Source: Anabaena sp. 4-3 (GTDB lineage Bacteria; Cyanobacteriota; Cyanobacteriia; Cyanobacteriales; Nostocaceae). Taken from it: 40,958 bases of DNA. How positions within the stretch are numbered: the stretch's first letter is position 1; each line of letters starts with the position of its first letter. The position numbers and the translations under genes were made by a program. Under the pieces are notes generated by a model. That model saw nothing but the letters and a program-made list of their open reading frames with translations, had not been told where the DNA came from and ran no database searches. The DNA is taken from contig NZ_LUHJ01000029.1 of the NCBI RefSeq assembly GCF_001597745.1, positions 49,289 to 90,246 of the forward strand. The letters run 5' to 3'. Shown in pieces: positions 1 to 7,980 of this stretch.

Positions 1-1
1 G

Positions 2-3000
2 GATGTAGTCGGTGCGGTGGATGAGTTTACTCCTCAAACTATCCAAGCTACTGGTCAAGCTAGACTCAATGTGGGTAATGGTACTATCACCGCCGCTAAT
101 ATCCAACTAGCTAACGGTCGCTATCAAGCCCAAGTCCAAGCTAACAATGTGCCTGTACAACGTTTAGCAAATGTCCCGCCGCAGTTTCAAGGTAACTTAA
201 CCGGTCAATTAAATGTCGCCGGTGCGGTGGATGCTTTGAGTCTGCAAACTATCCAAGCTACTGGTCAAGCTAGGCTGAATGCGGCTAATGGTACTATCAC
301 CGCCGCTAATATCCAAATCGCTAACGGTCGCTATCAAGCCCAAGTCCAAGCTAACAATTTTCCTGTACAACGTTTAGCTGCTGTCCCGCCGCAGTTTCAA
401 GGTAACTTAACCGGTCAATTAAATGTCGCCGGTGGGGTTAATTCTCTTAGTCCCCAAAGCATCCAAGCCAGTGGTCAAGCAAGTCTGAATTTGGCTGGCG
501 GTAACGTCACACTTTCTAACATTCAACTGGCTAACGGTCGCTATCAAGCCCTAGTTGCTGCCTCTGGTGTGCAACTAAATCGTTTTAATCAACAGTTGCG
601 GGGACAGTTGGGCGGAGAGTTGCAAGTTGCAGGGAATTTGGCATCGACGAGATTAGCTGATATCAAAGCGGCTGGTCAGGTGCAGTTATCCCAAGGACTA
701 CCGGGAATTGAACGACCTCTGACTGCTGCCCTGGCTTGGAATGGGGAGAGGTTGACAATTGCACAAGCTTCTGGTAAAGGTATAAATATAAGTGGGAATA
801 TCTTGGCTAATGCTACACAGCCGGGAATTCCACAGATTACCGCCTTAAATCTCAACGTCCAAGCCCAAGATTTCAACCTGCAACAGTTACCTGTGACTTT
901 ACCTAATCAGGTAGATGTGAAAGGCAGAGTAGATTTTGATGGGCGGATAACTGGCAAGTTACCGTTACCAAATATAGCCGGGCAGATGGCGTTAAAAGAT
1001 TTAGTGGTGCAGGGTATTGCTTTTGAACCGTTGTTAACTGGTAGTGTGCAGTCAGGACAAGGGTTAAATTTAGATTTGCGAGGGGATAGCGATCGCATTG
1101 CCTTAAATTTGAATGCCAATAATCGCCCGGAATCCTTCCTAGTGCAACGTCAGCAAGCCCTTGCACAAGGTCAAGTCCGGGGGAATGACTGGACGGTGAA
1201 GGTAGCGAACTTCCCCTTACAAATTTTGAACTTGTCACCACCGCCAAATCTGCGTTTAGGTGCGGGGAAAGTTGCCGGATTGTTAACGGGGGATTTGCAA
1301 TTTAATCAACGCACTTATGCCAGCACCGGAAATATTGCGATCGCCAATCCCACCATTGGACGCATTCAAGGCGACCAATTAACAGCACAGTTCCGCTACA
1401 ATAACGGTACTGCCACCCTAGGCAGTGGTGGATTTATCAAAGGTAACAGTCGTTATACCCTAGCGGGAACCTTTGCTCAGACTCCTCAAGGCCCCCAAGT
1501 CAAAGGTAAACTCAACGTTAATCAAGGCAACATTCAAGATGTGCTAACCGTAGCGCAGATATTTGAACTCCAAGATTTGCAAGGCAATGCTGCCAAACCA
1601 AATTATGGAAACGCCGAGGATTTGATCACCTATCCCCAAGGTTTACCGAATCTTCCCTTACTTGACCAAATGAAGCGACTCGCGGAAATTGAGGCTTTAC
1701 TAGCAGCAGAAGAACAACAGCGTAATGCTTCACCCATACCAGATTTAGCCAATTTACAGGGAACCTTTAGCGGAGAAGTAGCTGTAGATACCACCACCCC
1801 CCAAGGGCTAGCAGTACAATTCAACTTGGATGGTCAAAACTTTACTTGGGGTAAAGACACCCAACCAAATCGTTTTTATCAAGCCGACAGAATCATTGCA
1901 GAAGGTAGTTTTACTAATGGCGTTTTGCAGTTACGACCTTTACGGATTTCATTGCAAGATAGCCTTGTAGCTTTCGCCGGCAACATAGGCGGTGAAGACC
2001 AATCTGGACAGTTGCGTGTGAGTAATGTTCCTCTCCAGCTATTGAATAATTTTGTTAACCTTCCCATTGGTGTTACAGGTAATCTTAGCGGGACAGCAGC
2101 TTTAGCGGGTAGTATTGCCAACCCCCAAAGCAGAGGCGAATTGCAAATTACCAACGGTAGTCTCAACCAGAAGCCGATACAGTCAGCCAACGCCAGTTTT
2201 AGTTATGCTAATGGTCGCTTAAACTTTAATAGTACCGTAGCCGTAGCGGCACCGGAACCTGTCAACATTAACGGTAGTATACCTTATCAGTTGCCGTTTG
2301 CTAGCGTCGCTCCCGATAGCAACCAAATCAGTTTGGATGTGCAAGTTGAGAATGAAGGATTAGCACTGTTAAACCTATTAACTCAGCAAGTAACCTTTGA
2401 AGCAGGTAAAGGTAAAGTCAACTTAACTGTGGAAGGAACCACACAAAAACCCATCGTCAACGGTATCGCCACTGTCCAGGATGCTACTTTTTCGGCGCAA
2501 GCTTTACCAGAAGGAAAATTAAGAGATGTTACGGGTAGAGTACAGTTTGATTTTGACCGGATATTAGTAGAAAATGTGCAAGGTAAATTTAGCCGAGGAC
2601 AAGTAACAGCCAGTGGAGAAATTCCCATCTTTAACAACGACCTGACAATTAACAATCCTCTGACAGTTAACCTTGATCAATTAGCGTTGAAACTCAAGGG
2701 ATTGTATCAAGGCGGCGCGAGTGGGAATTTATTAATTACAGGTTCAGCTTTAAATCCAGCCGTGGGTGGTAAGGTGAGTTTGTATGATGGTCAAGTATTG
2801 CTGGCAGAATCTACCAATAACGATTCCACATTAACGAGTGATGTCAATATATCATTGCCAACACAGAACAAACAAAATAAACAGGTTGTCAGTGATGAGA
2901 GTGCGATCGCTCGGTTTAATGACTTAGAATTAGAATTAGGTAAAAACGTCGAAATTACCCGACCACCTATTTTAAGCTTCCGCGCTACAGGTGATCTCAC

Positions 3001-3736
3001 CGTTAACGGTACATTTGCCGATCCCATCCCCGTGGGAATTATCCGCTTAAGAGATGGCGGCGTGAATTTGTTCACCACCCAGTTTAAACTAGCTCGTGGT
3101 GCGGAACAAACCGCCACCTTTAGAGCCAGTCAACCCCGTGACCCTGATTTAGATGTCCAGCTATTTGCTAAAGTTTTAGATGTAGTCCAAAACAGCAACT
3201 TTAGCGATAGCCGACTCACTCCTACAGGTTTAGCAGCATTAGAGAATGTGCGAGTTGAAGCAATTGTTAATGGCCCTGCTAGCAGACTCAACGAAAGTTT
3301 AGAATTAAGAAGTTCTCCATCCCGCAGTGAAACCGAAATTGTCGCCTTATTAGGTGGTGGATTTGTTGATACCCAAGGACGTGCTGATAGTACCCTAGGT
3401 TTAATTAATATCGCAGGTTCAGCCGTCTTGAATAACTTTCAGTCTGCATTTAGTCAGATTGGCGGTGCTTTCGGTTTGAGTGAATTAAGGATATTTCCCA
3501 CTGTCATTTCTGATAATCCCGAAGCCGGTAAAAGCACTTCTAGCATTGAATTAGCAGCAGAAGCAGGAGTTGATATTTCCAACAAGTTTTCTCTTTCCGC
3601 TATCAAGATTTTAACAGCGAGTGACCCCTTCCAGTGGGGGATTAATTATCGTATTAACGATAAATTCCGCGTCCGTGCTTCGACTAATTTAGAAGACGAT
3701 AGTCGCGCTGTGTTTGAGTTTCAAACACGGTTTTGA
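2..3736 (+). CDS. TamB-like (DUF490) outer-envelope biogenesis protein, 5'-truncated by window edge
   Basis: The frame is open from base 2, so the true start lies upstream; the GTG at 17 is only the first internal start-like codon. The visible 1240 or so residues are rich in beta-strand, Asn, Gln and Gly, as in AsmA/TamB proteins that form a long periplasmic groove and help move lipids or outer-membrane proteins. The N-terminal part shown holds a 70-residue repeat (near-identical units begin about residues 7 and 77 counted from base 17, a diverged one about 147) with a shared GNLTGQLNVAG segment. The last 350 or so residues fit the TamB C-terminal domain, with the ELRIFPT segment and a terminal Phe (QTRF) as in OMP-like strands. 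TamB family membership is known from this C-terminal pattern; the exact role here is inferred. No Omp85 partner gene is visible, though one could lie upstream. Confidence 0.85.
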   Translation, partial: DVVGAVDEFTPQTIQATGQARLNVGNGTITAANIQLANGRYQAQVQANNVPVQRLANVPPQFQGNLTGQLNVAGAVDALSLQTIQATGQARLNAANGTITAANIQIANGRYQAQVQANNFPVQRLAAVPPQFQGNLTGQLNVAGGVNSLSPQSIQASGQASLNLAGGNVTLSNIQLANGRYQALVAASGVQLNRFNQQLRGQLGGELQVAGNLASTRLADIKAAGQVQLSQGLPGIERPLTAALAWNGERLTIAQASGKGINISGNILANATQPGIPQITALNLNVQAQDFNLQQLPVTLPNQVDVKGRVDFDGRITGKLPLPNIAGQMALKDLVVQGIAFEPLLTGSVQSGQGLNLDLRGDSDRIALNLNANNRPESFLVQRQQALAQGQVRGNDWTVKVANFPLQILNLSPPPNLRLGAGKVAGLLTGDLQFNQRTYASTGNIAIANPTIGRIQGDQLTAQFRYNNGTATLGSGGFIKGNSRYTLAGTFAQTPQGPQVKGKLNVNQGNIQDVLTVAQIFELQDLQGNAAKPNYGNAEDLITYPQGLPNLPLLDQMKRLAEIEALLAAEEQQRNASPIPDLANLQGTFSGEVAVDTTTPQGLAVQFNLDGQNFTWGKDTQPNRFYQADRIIAEGSFTNGVLQLRPLRISLQDSLVAFAGNIGGEDQSGQLRVSNVPLQLLNNFVNLPIGVTGNLSGTAALAGSIANPQSRGELQITNGSLNQKPIQSANASFSYANGRLNFNSTVAVAAPEPVNINGSIPYQLPFASVAPDSNQISLDVQVENEGLALLNLLTQQVTFEAGKGKVNLTVEGTTQKPIVNGIATVQDATFSAQALPEGKLRDVTGRVQFDFDRILVENVQGKFSRGQVTASGEIPIFNNDLTINNPLTVNLDQLALKLKGLYQGGASGNLLITGSALNPAVGGKVSLYDGQVLLAESTNNDSTLTSDVNISLPTQNKQNKQVVSDESAIARFNDLELELGKNVEITRPPILSFRATGDLTVNGTFADPIPVGIIRLRDGGVNLFTTQFKLARGAEQTATFRASQPRDPDLDVQLFAKVLDVVQNSNFSDSRLTPTGLAALENVRVEAIVNGPASRLNESLELRSSPSRSETEIVALLGGGFVDTQGRADSTLGLINIAGSAVLNNFQSAFSQIGGAFGLSELRIFPTVISDNPEAGKSTSSIELAAEAGVDISNKFSLSAIKILTASDPFQWGINYRINDKFRVRASTNLEDDSRAVFEFQTRF
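11..650 (+). repeat. In-frame 210-bp tandem repeat inside the TamB-like gene
   Basis: The GGTGCGGTGG block at 11 recurs at 221, and as GGTGGGGTTA at 431, giving a 210-bp (70-codon) period. Units 1 and 2 are nearly identical at DNA level over most of their length; unit 3 starts to diverge after about base 440. The array begins before the window, so the copy number is unknown. Confidence 0.9.
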
Positions 3737-3781
3737 TTTGGGGAATGGAGAAAGCGGAGGAAGCAGGGGAGCAGCACTTAT

Positions 3782-3880
3782 TAGGGTGCGTCAGATGTTG
3801 AAAATCTGTGATTTTTGACCCAATTATCGCTGCTGACGCACCCTACACGAGACTTTGATTATGACACTTGCGTAAGTCCT
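3782..3880. repeat. Dispersed inverted-repeat element (GGGTGCGTCAG family), copy 1
   Basis: Arms TAGGGTGCGTCAG (3782-3794) and CTGACGCACCCTA (3833-3845) are perfect inverted repeats, followed by ATGACACTTGCGTAAGTCCT at 3861-3880. A second copy with the same order of parts lies at 29458-29543. It sits between two convergent genes (TamB-like and slipin-like) and could act as a bidirectional terminator. Confidence 0.75.
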
Positions 3881-3907
3881 ATTTATCAATAATTGCTATG
3901 AGAGTGT

Positions 3908-3932
3908 AAGGACTGAAGTCCTTACTACAAAC
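3908..3932 (-). repeat. Short dispersed hairpin repeat (GTAGTGAGGACTTCAGTCC family)
   Basis: The reverse complement reads GTTTGTAGTAAGGACTTCAG and on, matching copies at 5487-5512, 5616-5641, 20494-20520 and a degenerate one at 21231-21250. The core is a hairpin, GGACT / AGTCC. It lies just after the stop codon of the slipin-like gene. Confidence 0.7.
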
Positions 3933-3946
3933 TGATTTTTGCGGCA

Positions 3947-5485
3947 CTAATTGCGATTAATCTGAATTAACTCAGTTAAAATGCTATCTAAACTCCCATT
4001 AACTTGGATTTTTTCAATTTTCTCCGCAATTCTTTCTAATACCTCCAATTCTTTCAACCGCAACGCTACAGGGTTATCTTCCATCACCTTGGCAGTATTC
4101 AACATACTGCGAGTAGCTGCTGTTTCTTCCCGGCGACGCACTACGTTTGCTTGGGCGGCTTTTTCCGCTTCTACAACTTTGCTTAAGATGGTTCTAATTT
4201 CACCAGGGAGAATGATATCTTTCACCCCAACGGAATCTACTTCTATGCCATAGTCGGCAGTTTTCTGTCTGATGTATTCAAAAATACTCTGGTCTATCGC
4301 GCCTTTATCCTCCAACAAAGCATCTAAGGTTCTTTCACCGACAGCACCACGCAAAGCAAACTGTAATTCTTTGTATAGGTAGCCAGTGATATCCGCTAAC
4401 CCATTCTTAGCTTTGAGAGGATCAAGAATACGGAAACCAGCCGTTAAGTTTAACCGCAATGGGACTTTATCTTGAGACAGGATATCTTGTCCTGAGACTT
4501 CTAGAGTTTGCTGACGCAAGTCAAAAACTGGTGTTTGGATAGCACATCCAAACAACCACCAAGCGTGTTTTCCTGGTTGCAGTTGGGTTTGAAATTCTTG
4601 ATTAATGTATAGTAAGCCAATGTACTGGGTGGGTACTTCGCAAATATGCAAAAAACGGCAACTCAAAGCTGAAGTCTCTGGTAAACCGGAGACTAACTCT
4701 GCAACTAAGCGAGATGGTAATTTAGCCTCAGTGCTGATGTCAATGACTTCCACAGCCACACCCCGCCAAAATAGCTGACGACTGCATGGCGGTAAAATCG
4801 AGATGACTTTACCTTGATAGCGCGCGATCGCTACCTGTTGATTTTGTAATTGTACAATCTCACAGTACGCCGCCACAAACTCAGGATGTCGCTCAATCAG
4901 TACATCTTCCAAGGGAAAATCAGGATTAGGGATAATTCGGCTGAGAGTTCTCACAGAAACATCTCTATTAACCGCCCAGAAAGCATATTCCCCCGGTTCT
5001 AAGGGACGCACAAAATTATTCTGTACATACAGCAACCCAATTTCATACTCAGAAATTTGGAAAGTCTTGATACCATTCAAAATCATTCCCCGAATTTGCT
5101 GCACAAATTCAGTCGGTATTTCCCAACTTTCATCTAAGTTGAAAACATGAGCTTCCACCTCAATAAAACCACGCCAAAAAGCCACTAATTTATTTGGTGC
5201 AACACTTACCCAATTTTGACCACAGCGCACTAAAGCCGCTTGATTAAAAGCAGTACGTACTACTAACAGATATTTCTGTAAATCTGCACTGTGATTTTTC
5301 AGCAACAATTCTAAGTTTTCAATCTTAGCTTCTGGTTGATTCAAGTCATAAGATTTTACTTGCCAATGTCTACCAAAATAACTGTAAGTCCCTGGCGGCA
5401 AAATTTGTTTAAAATCACTGCGATGGTATAGAATACCGATTTCATTAGGCTTAATGTAAAACGTTTTCCACATAAAATTTATCAT
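3947..5485 (-). CDS. Slipin-like SPFH/band-7 protein with repeated N-terminal modules
   Basis: The C-terminal half (about residues 315-490) is an SPFH/band-7 domain: TLEVSGQDILSQDKVPLRL, then an ALRGAVGERTLDALL segment, a GIEVDSVGVKDIILP segment and a charged Ala/Glu-rich helix, as in slipins and prohibitins that scaffold membrane microdomains. Unlike typical slipins there is no clear N-terminal transmembrane helix. Instead a module IGxLYxxxxFxxxLxPGxyxxW appears three times (about residues 16, 149 and 289), the first two each followed by a second module ending in FWRG..VEV (about residues 103 and 239). The start could be M1 or M5, four codons on; M1 lies inside a tandem duplication (see 5472-5729). 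Membrane-associated scaffold function is inferred from the family. Convergent with the TamB-like gene. Confidence 0.85.
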   Translation of the reverse strand: MINFMWKTFYIKPNEIGILYHRSDFKQILPPGTYSYFGRHWQVKSYDLNQPEAKIENLELLLKNHSADLQKYLLVVRTAFNQAALVRCGQNWVSVAPNKLVAFWRGFIEVEAHVFNLDESWEIPTEFVQQIRGMILNGIKTFQISEYEIGLLYVQNNFVRPLEPGEYAFWAVNRDVSVRTLSRIIPNPDFPLEDVLIERHPEFVAAYCEIVQLQNQQVAIARYQGKVISILPPCSRQLFWRGVAVEVIDISTEAKLPSRLVAELVSGLPETSALSCRFLHICEVPTQYIGLLYINQEFQTQLQPGKHAWWLFGCAIQTPVFDLRQQTLEVSGQDILSQDKVPLRLNLTAGFRILDPLKAKNGLADITGYLYKELQFALRGAVGERTLDALLEDKGAIDQSIFEYIRQKTADYGIEVDSVGVKDIILPGEIRTILSKVVEAEKAAQANVVRRREETAATRSMLNTAKVMEDNPVALRLKELEVLERIAEKIEKIQVNGSLDSILTELIQINRN

Positions 5486-5729
5486 TTGTTTGTAGTGAGG
5501 ACTTCAGTCCTCCCCAAGAGAAGTGAATAGCCTTTTCATCATTATATACTACATATACTACATGATATTTTAAAACTCTGCAAATGTAGGAGATTACAGT
5601 ATAAAATTTATCATTTGTTTGTAGTGAGGACTTCAGTCCTCCCCAAGAGAAGTGAATAGCCTTTTCATCATTATATACTACATATACTACATGATATTTT
5701 AAAACTCTGCAAATGTAGGTGTTTACAGT
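5472..5729. repeat. 129-bp tandem duplication covering the slipin-like gene start and upstream region
   Basis: Copy 1 (5472-5600) and copy 2 (5601-5729) differ by eye at only two positions near the end (5591/5720 and 5593/5722). Copy 1 includes the first five codons of the slipin-like gene and its upstream region. Copy 2 carries the same ATG on the minus strand (about 5614), but after the duplication junction that frame reads Met-Ile-Asn-Phe-Ile-Leu-stop. Each copy also holds the dispersed hairpin GAGGACTTCAGTCCTC. Confidence 0.95.
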
Positions 5730-6015
5730 TCAGTTGCGGGCGAATTGCGTCTCCAAAACTGGATTAAGAGGAGTGCGATCGCCTCTAGAATACCCAAAGG
5801 ACATCCAGAAACAAACAACACACCTCAGATAAGCCGTTCGATTTGCCATTTACATCTGGAAACCGAAGGGACATACTCAAGTGAGGGAGAAGACAACCGC
5901 GCTGGCTTCGTCACTGCTACCACTGGTAAGCCAGTAGTAAGCCTACATAGCAGAGTTATTACTAAAGTTACATTGGCTACCATGAAAGGGTAGTGTCCTT
6001 AAACCCGGACAGGGT
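5730..6015. other. Non-coding spacer between the duplication and the tRNA
   Basis: An 82-codon plus-strand frame at 5745-5993 has no recognisable domain, no clear ribosome binding site and ordinary spacer composition, so it is not called a gene. A HIP1-like GCGATCGC lies near 5776. A 5-bp hairpin AACCC/GGGTT at 6002-6016 sits just after the tRNA 3' end and might help terminate its transcript. Confidence 0.5.
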
Positions 6016-6091
6016 TGGTGGAAAGTACAGGAATCGAACCTGTTACAAATCGATCCTCAGTCGATCGCTCTACCAATTGAGCTAACTCCCC
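6016..6091 (-). tRNA. tRNA with anticodon GAG (Leu by codon) but short variable loop and encoded CCA
   Basis: The minus strand folds as a full cloverleaf of 73 nt plus encoded CCA (6018-6016): acceptor GGGGAGU/ACUUUCC with two G-U pairs, D arm GCUC/GAGC with a GG loop, anticodon stem AUCGA/UCGAU, loop CUGAGGA, five-base variable region, T arm ACAGG/CCUGU with a TTCGATT loop, discriminator A. The anticodon reads GAG, which decodes CUC/CUU leucine codons, yet leucine tRNAs are class II with a long variable arm and this one is class I. Cyanobacterial tRNA genes mostly lack an encoded CCA. It may be an acquired, mis-specified or non-functional tRNA; charging identity cannot be told from sequence. 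Confidence 0.8.
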
Positions 6092-6260
6092 GGTGTTATC
6101 CAACACCGATTCAGTAGTCACAGATAGCTTTGCGGAATACGCTCAATCCAGAGGTTGGCGCACCAGTTGGGTGTATAGAACCCACACTATAGCGATGCTG
6201 TATTACTACTTGTTACTTAATGTAGCACAAGAAAATTTAAAGCGGTAGTCCTCAGAACAA

Positions 6261-7193
6261 TTAAACTAGACTATCTCCCCCTGGTTGACTAATAACTAAA
6301 CGTAAAACTGATAGGGCTAAAATTATCAAAAACAGCACTAAACCAATAGTACAAGCATAGGTAATTTCCAAATTACTAAATGCTTGCTCATAGAGATAAT
6401 AAACAATAGTTTTGGAACTATTAAGCGGCCCTCCTTGAGTCATGATATAAACTTCTTCAAATACCTTAGTGGCAGAAATCGCCGAAATTACAGCGACTAA
6501 TGCTAAATAAGGCTTCATTAAAGGTACAGTTATATCCCAATGTTTGCGAATACCATCAGAGCCATCAATAGCGGCGGCTTCATACACATCAGCCGGAATT
6601 GATTGCAACCCAGCTAAATAAATCACCATATAATAACCGAGTCCTTTCCAGATAGTAACAGCCATGACACTGGCTAAAGAAATCGGCACAATTCCCAAAA
6701 GTTTCGCGGAACTGGTAAGCCAGGGAATACCATCTGGAAACAAACCCAGCATTTTTAAAAGCTGATTTAATAAACCGTTTTCTGCATACAACCACCGCCA
6801 AGCTATCCCCGCGACTACCATAGAAATCACCACTGGCGTATAGTATGCGGCTCTAAACCAAGTAATTCCTCGTAATTTTTGATTAACTAAAATTGCTAAC
6901 CCTAAAGGAACAATGACTAAAATTGGTACGACACCGACAAGATAAAGAAAGGTGTTTTCTAAAGTTTTCCAAAAAACCGCATCTTGCCACAACCGTAGAA
7001 AGTTTTTCATCCCTATCCATTGCGGTGGTAAGCTAAGGTCTTCGTAGCTGGTAAAACTGAGATAAAATGCTTGAATTGCCGGCCAAAATACGGTTAAGCC
7101 GAGAAGTGTTAAGGCTGGGAGTAAAAATAGATAAGGTGTGAGTTTTTGTTTAATTATTATCCAATCTTTAACTGTTAATTGTTTCATAAACAT
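6261..7193 (-). CDS. Sugar ABC transporter permease (MalF/UgpA type), orphan
   Basis: A 310-residue integral membrane protein with about six hydrophobic segments, starting with TPYLFLLPALTLLGLTVFWP and carrying the binding-protein-dependent permease EAA motif (EAAAIDGSDGIRKHWDITVP, about residue 205-225), followed by the MTQGGPLNSSKTIVYYLYEQ pattern typical of MalF-like CUT1 permeases. In the family it pairs with a second permease, an ATPase and a periplasmic sugar-binding protein to import oligosaccharides or glycosides. None of these partners is adjacent, so it probably works with subunits encoded elsewhere, as is common in Nostoc. Substrate unknown. The start may be M1 or M3 (MKQLTVKDW); M3 fits family length equally well. 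Confidence 0.9.
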   Translation of the reverse strand: MFMKQLTVKDWIIIKQKLTPYLFLLPALTLLGLTVFWPAIQAFYLSFTSYEDLSLPPQWIGMKNFLRLWQDAVFWKTLENTFLYLVGVVPILVIVPLGLAILVNQKLRGITWFRAAYYTPVVISMVVAGIAWRWLYAENGLLNQLLKMLGLFPDGIPWLTSSAKLLGIVPISLASVMAVTIWKGLGYYMVIYLAGLQSIPADVYEAAAIDGSDGIRKHWDITVPLMKPYLALVAVISAISATKVFEEVYIMTQGGPLNSSKTIVYYLYEQAFSNLEITYACTIGLVLFLIILALSVLRLVISQPGGDSLV

Positions 7194-7497
7194 ATTTTTA
7201 TTCCCTAACCAGCTAATTAATATTACTTGACAAATGATTGATCAAGTACACATCAAATTGTAGGGTACGTTAGCAAAGAGGATGACACGAGATAATTTAT
7301 ACAACGAAAACCTGGAAATTCTGATGTAATACAAGCAAATCAAATTTAAAACGATGTAATTATTTTTACTACAAAAATTCTTTCAGTTCGGAAGACTCCA
7401 GAGGCAGGGAAAGGTGAGAGAATGGGAAAGTCAGGAAATTAATATACATTTTGGTTAAGAGAAGATTATAAAAACTACCACTTTTGATTAAAATAAG
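7194..7497. other. Spacer between divergent genes
   Basis: About 300 bases of AT-rich sequence between the sugar permease (minus) and the small SH3-like gene (plus), so it must hold the promoters of both. No clear hairpin or operator was recognised. It contains the dispersed-repeat-like string TTGTAGGGTACGTTAGC near 7259. Confidence 0.4.
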
Positions 7498-7767
7498 ATG
7501 AGAAAACATACTGACTTAAGCTTGTATAACTCCACTCTTTCAAAATCAGAATTGATAGGAGAGCCGTTGCATATTCCCAAAAGTCTTAAAATCGGTGACA
7601 GAGTTGTGATTCTCAGTCCAGCATACGTAGCGGGAAAGTTTGGCGTGATTTGTGGACGGGAAACACTCGCAGATGGTCGATCAAGCAACCGTTGGCTCAT
7701 CCAAGTAGAGACGGACAATATAGTGGTGTCGTTAAACTTGCAGGAATTTCAAGTTATTAGTCAGTAG
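7498..7767 (+). CDS. Small conserved cyanobacterial protein with SH3/KOW-like core
   Basis: 89 residues. After a variable N-terminus, the segment LKIGDRVVILSPAYVAGKFG followed by RWLIQVETDNIVVSLNLQEF (about residues 30-85) has the spacing of a small SH3-like or KOW-like beta barrel: GDxV...G..G.I...........W.V......V.L...EF. Such small proteins in cyanobacteria are often accessory subunits of larger complexes, but no partner is indicated here. ATG start; the spacer just before it is AT-rich and lacks a strong Shine-Dalgarno. Function unknown. Confidence 0.7.
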   Translation: MRKHTDLSLYNSTLSKSELIGEPLHIPKSLKIGDRVVILSPAYVAGKFGVICGRETLADGRSSNRWLIQVETDNIVVSLNLQEFQVISQ

Positions 7768-7865
7768 TCATTAGTCATTGGTAAAAGTTTTTCTCCCCTG
7801 CTCCCTCTGCTCCTCCGCTCCTCCGCTCCCTCCGCTCCCTCTGCTCCCCCTGCTTTCCCTAAACC
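7768..7865. repeat. Low-complexity CTCCNC tandem hexamers after a TAGTCAT repeat
   Basis: After the stop codon come a short TAGTCAT heptamer pair (7763-7780) and then a run of hexamer-like units CTCCGC/CTCCCT/CTGCTC to about 7860. These are the short tandem repeats typical of Nostoc spacers. No coding sense. Confidence 0.8.
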
Positions 7866-7980
7866 TCTGTCAGTTTTGTGTAGAAATTTAAACAGCATTA
7901 TGCTAGTCAAGATGTCAATGCGCGAGTATAAAAGAAAGACACAAGTAAAACTTTGTACTGTAGATTGACAGAAAACTAAC

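Noticed and set aside
676-3117. Several minus-strand frames of 64-114 codons inside the TamB-like gene
   Set aside because: They are shadows of the long plus-strand gene with no domain and no start signals.
5745-5993. 82-codon plus-strand reading frame between the duplication and the tRNA
   Set aside because: No Shine-Dalgarno, no recognisable fold, and composition like the surrounding spacer; kept only as spacer.
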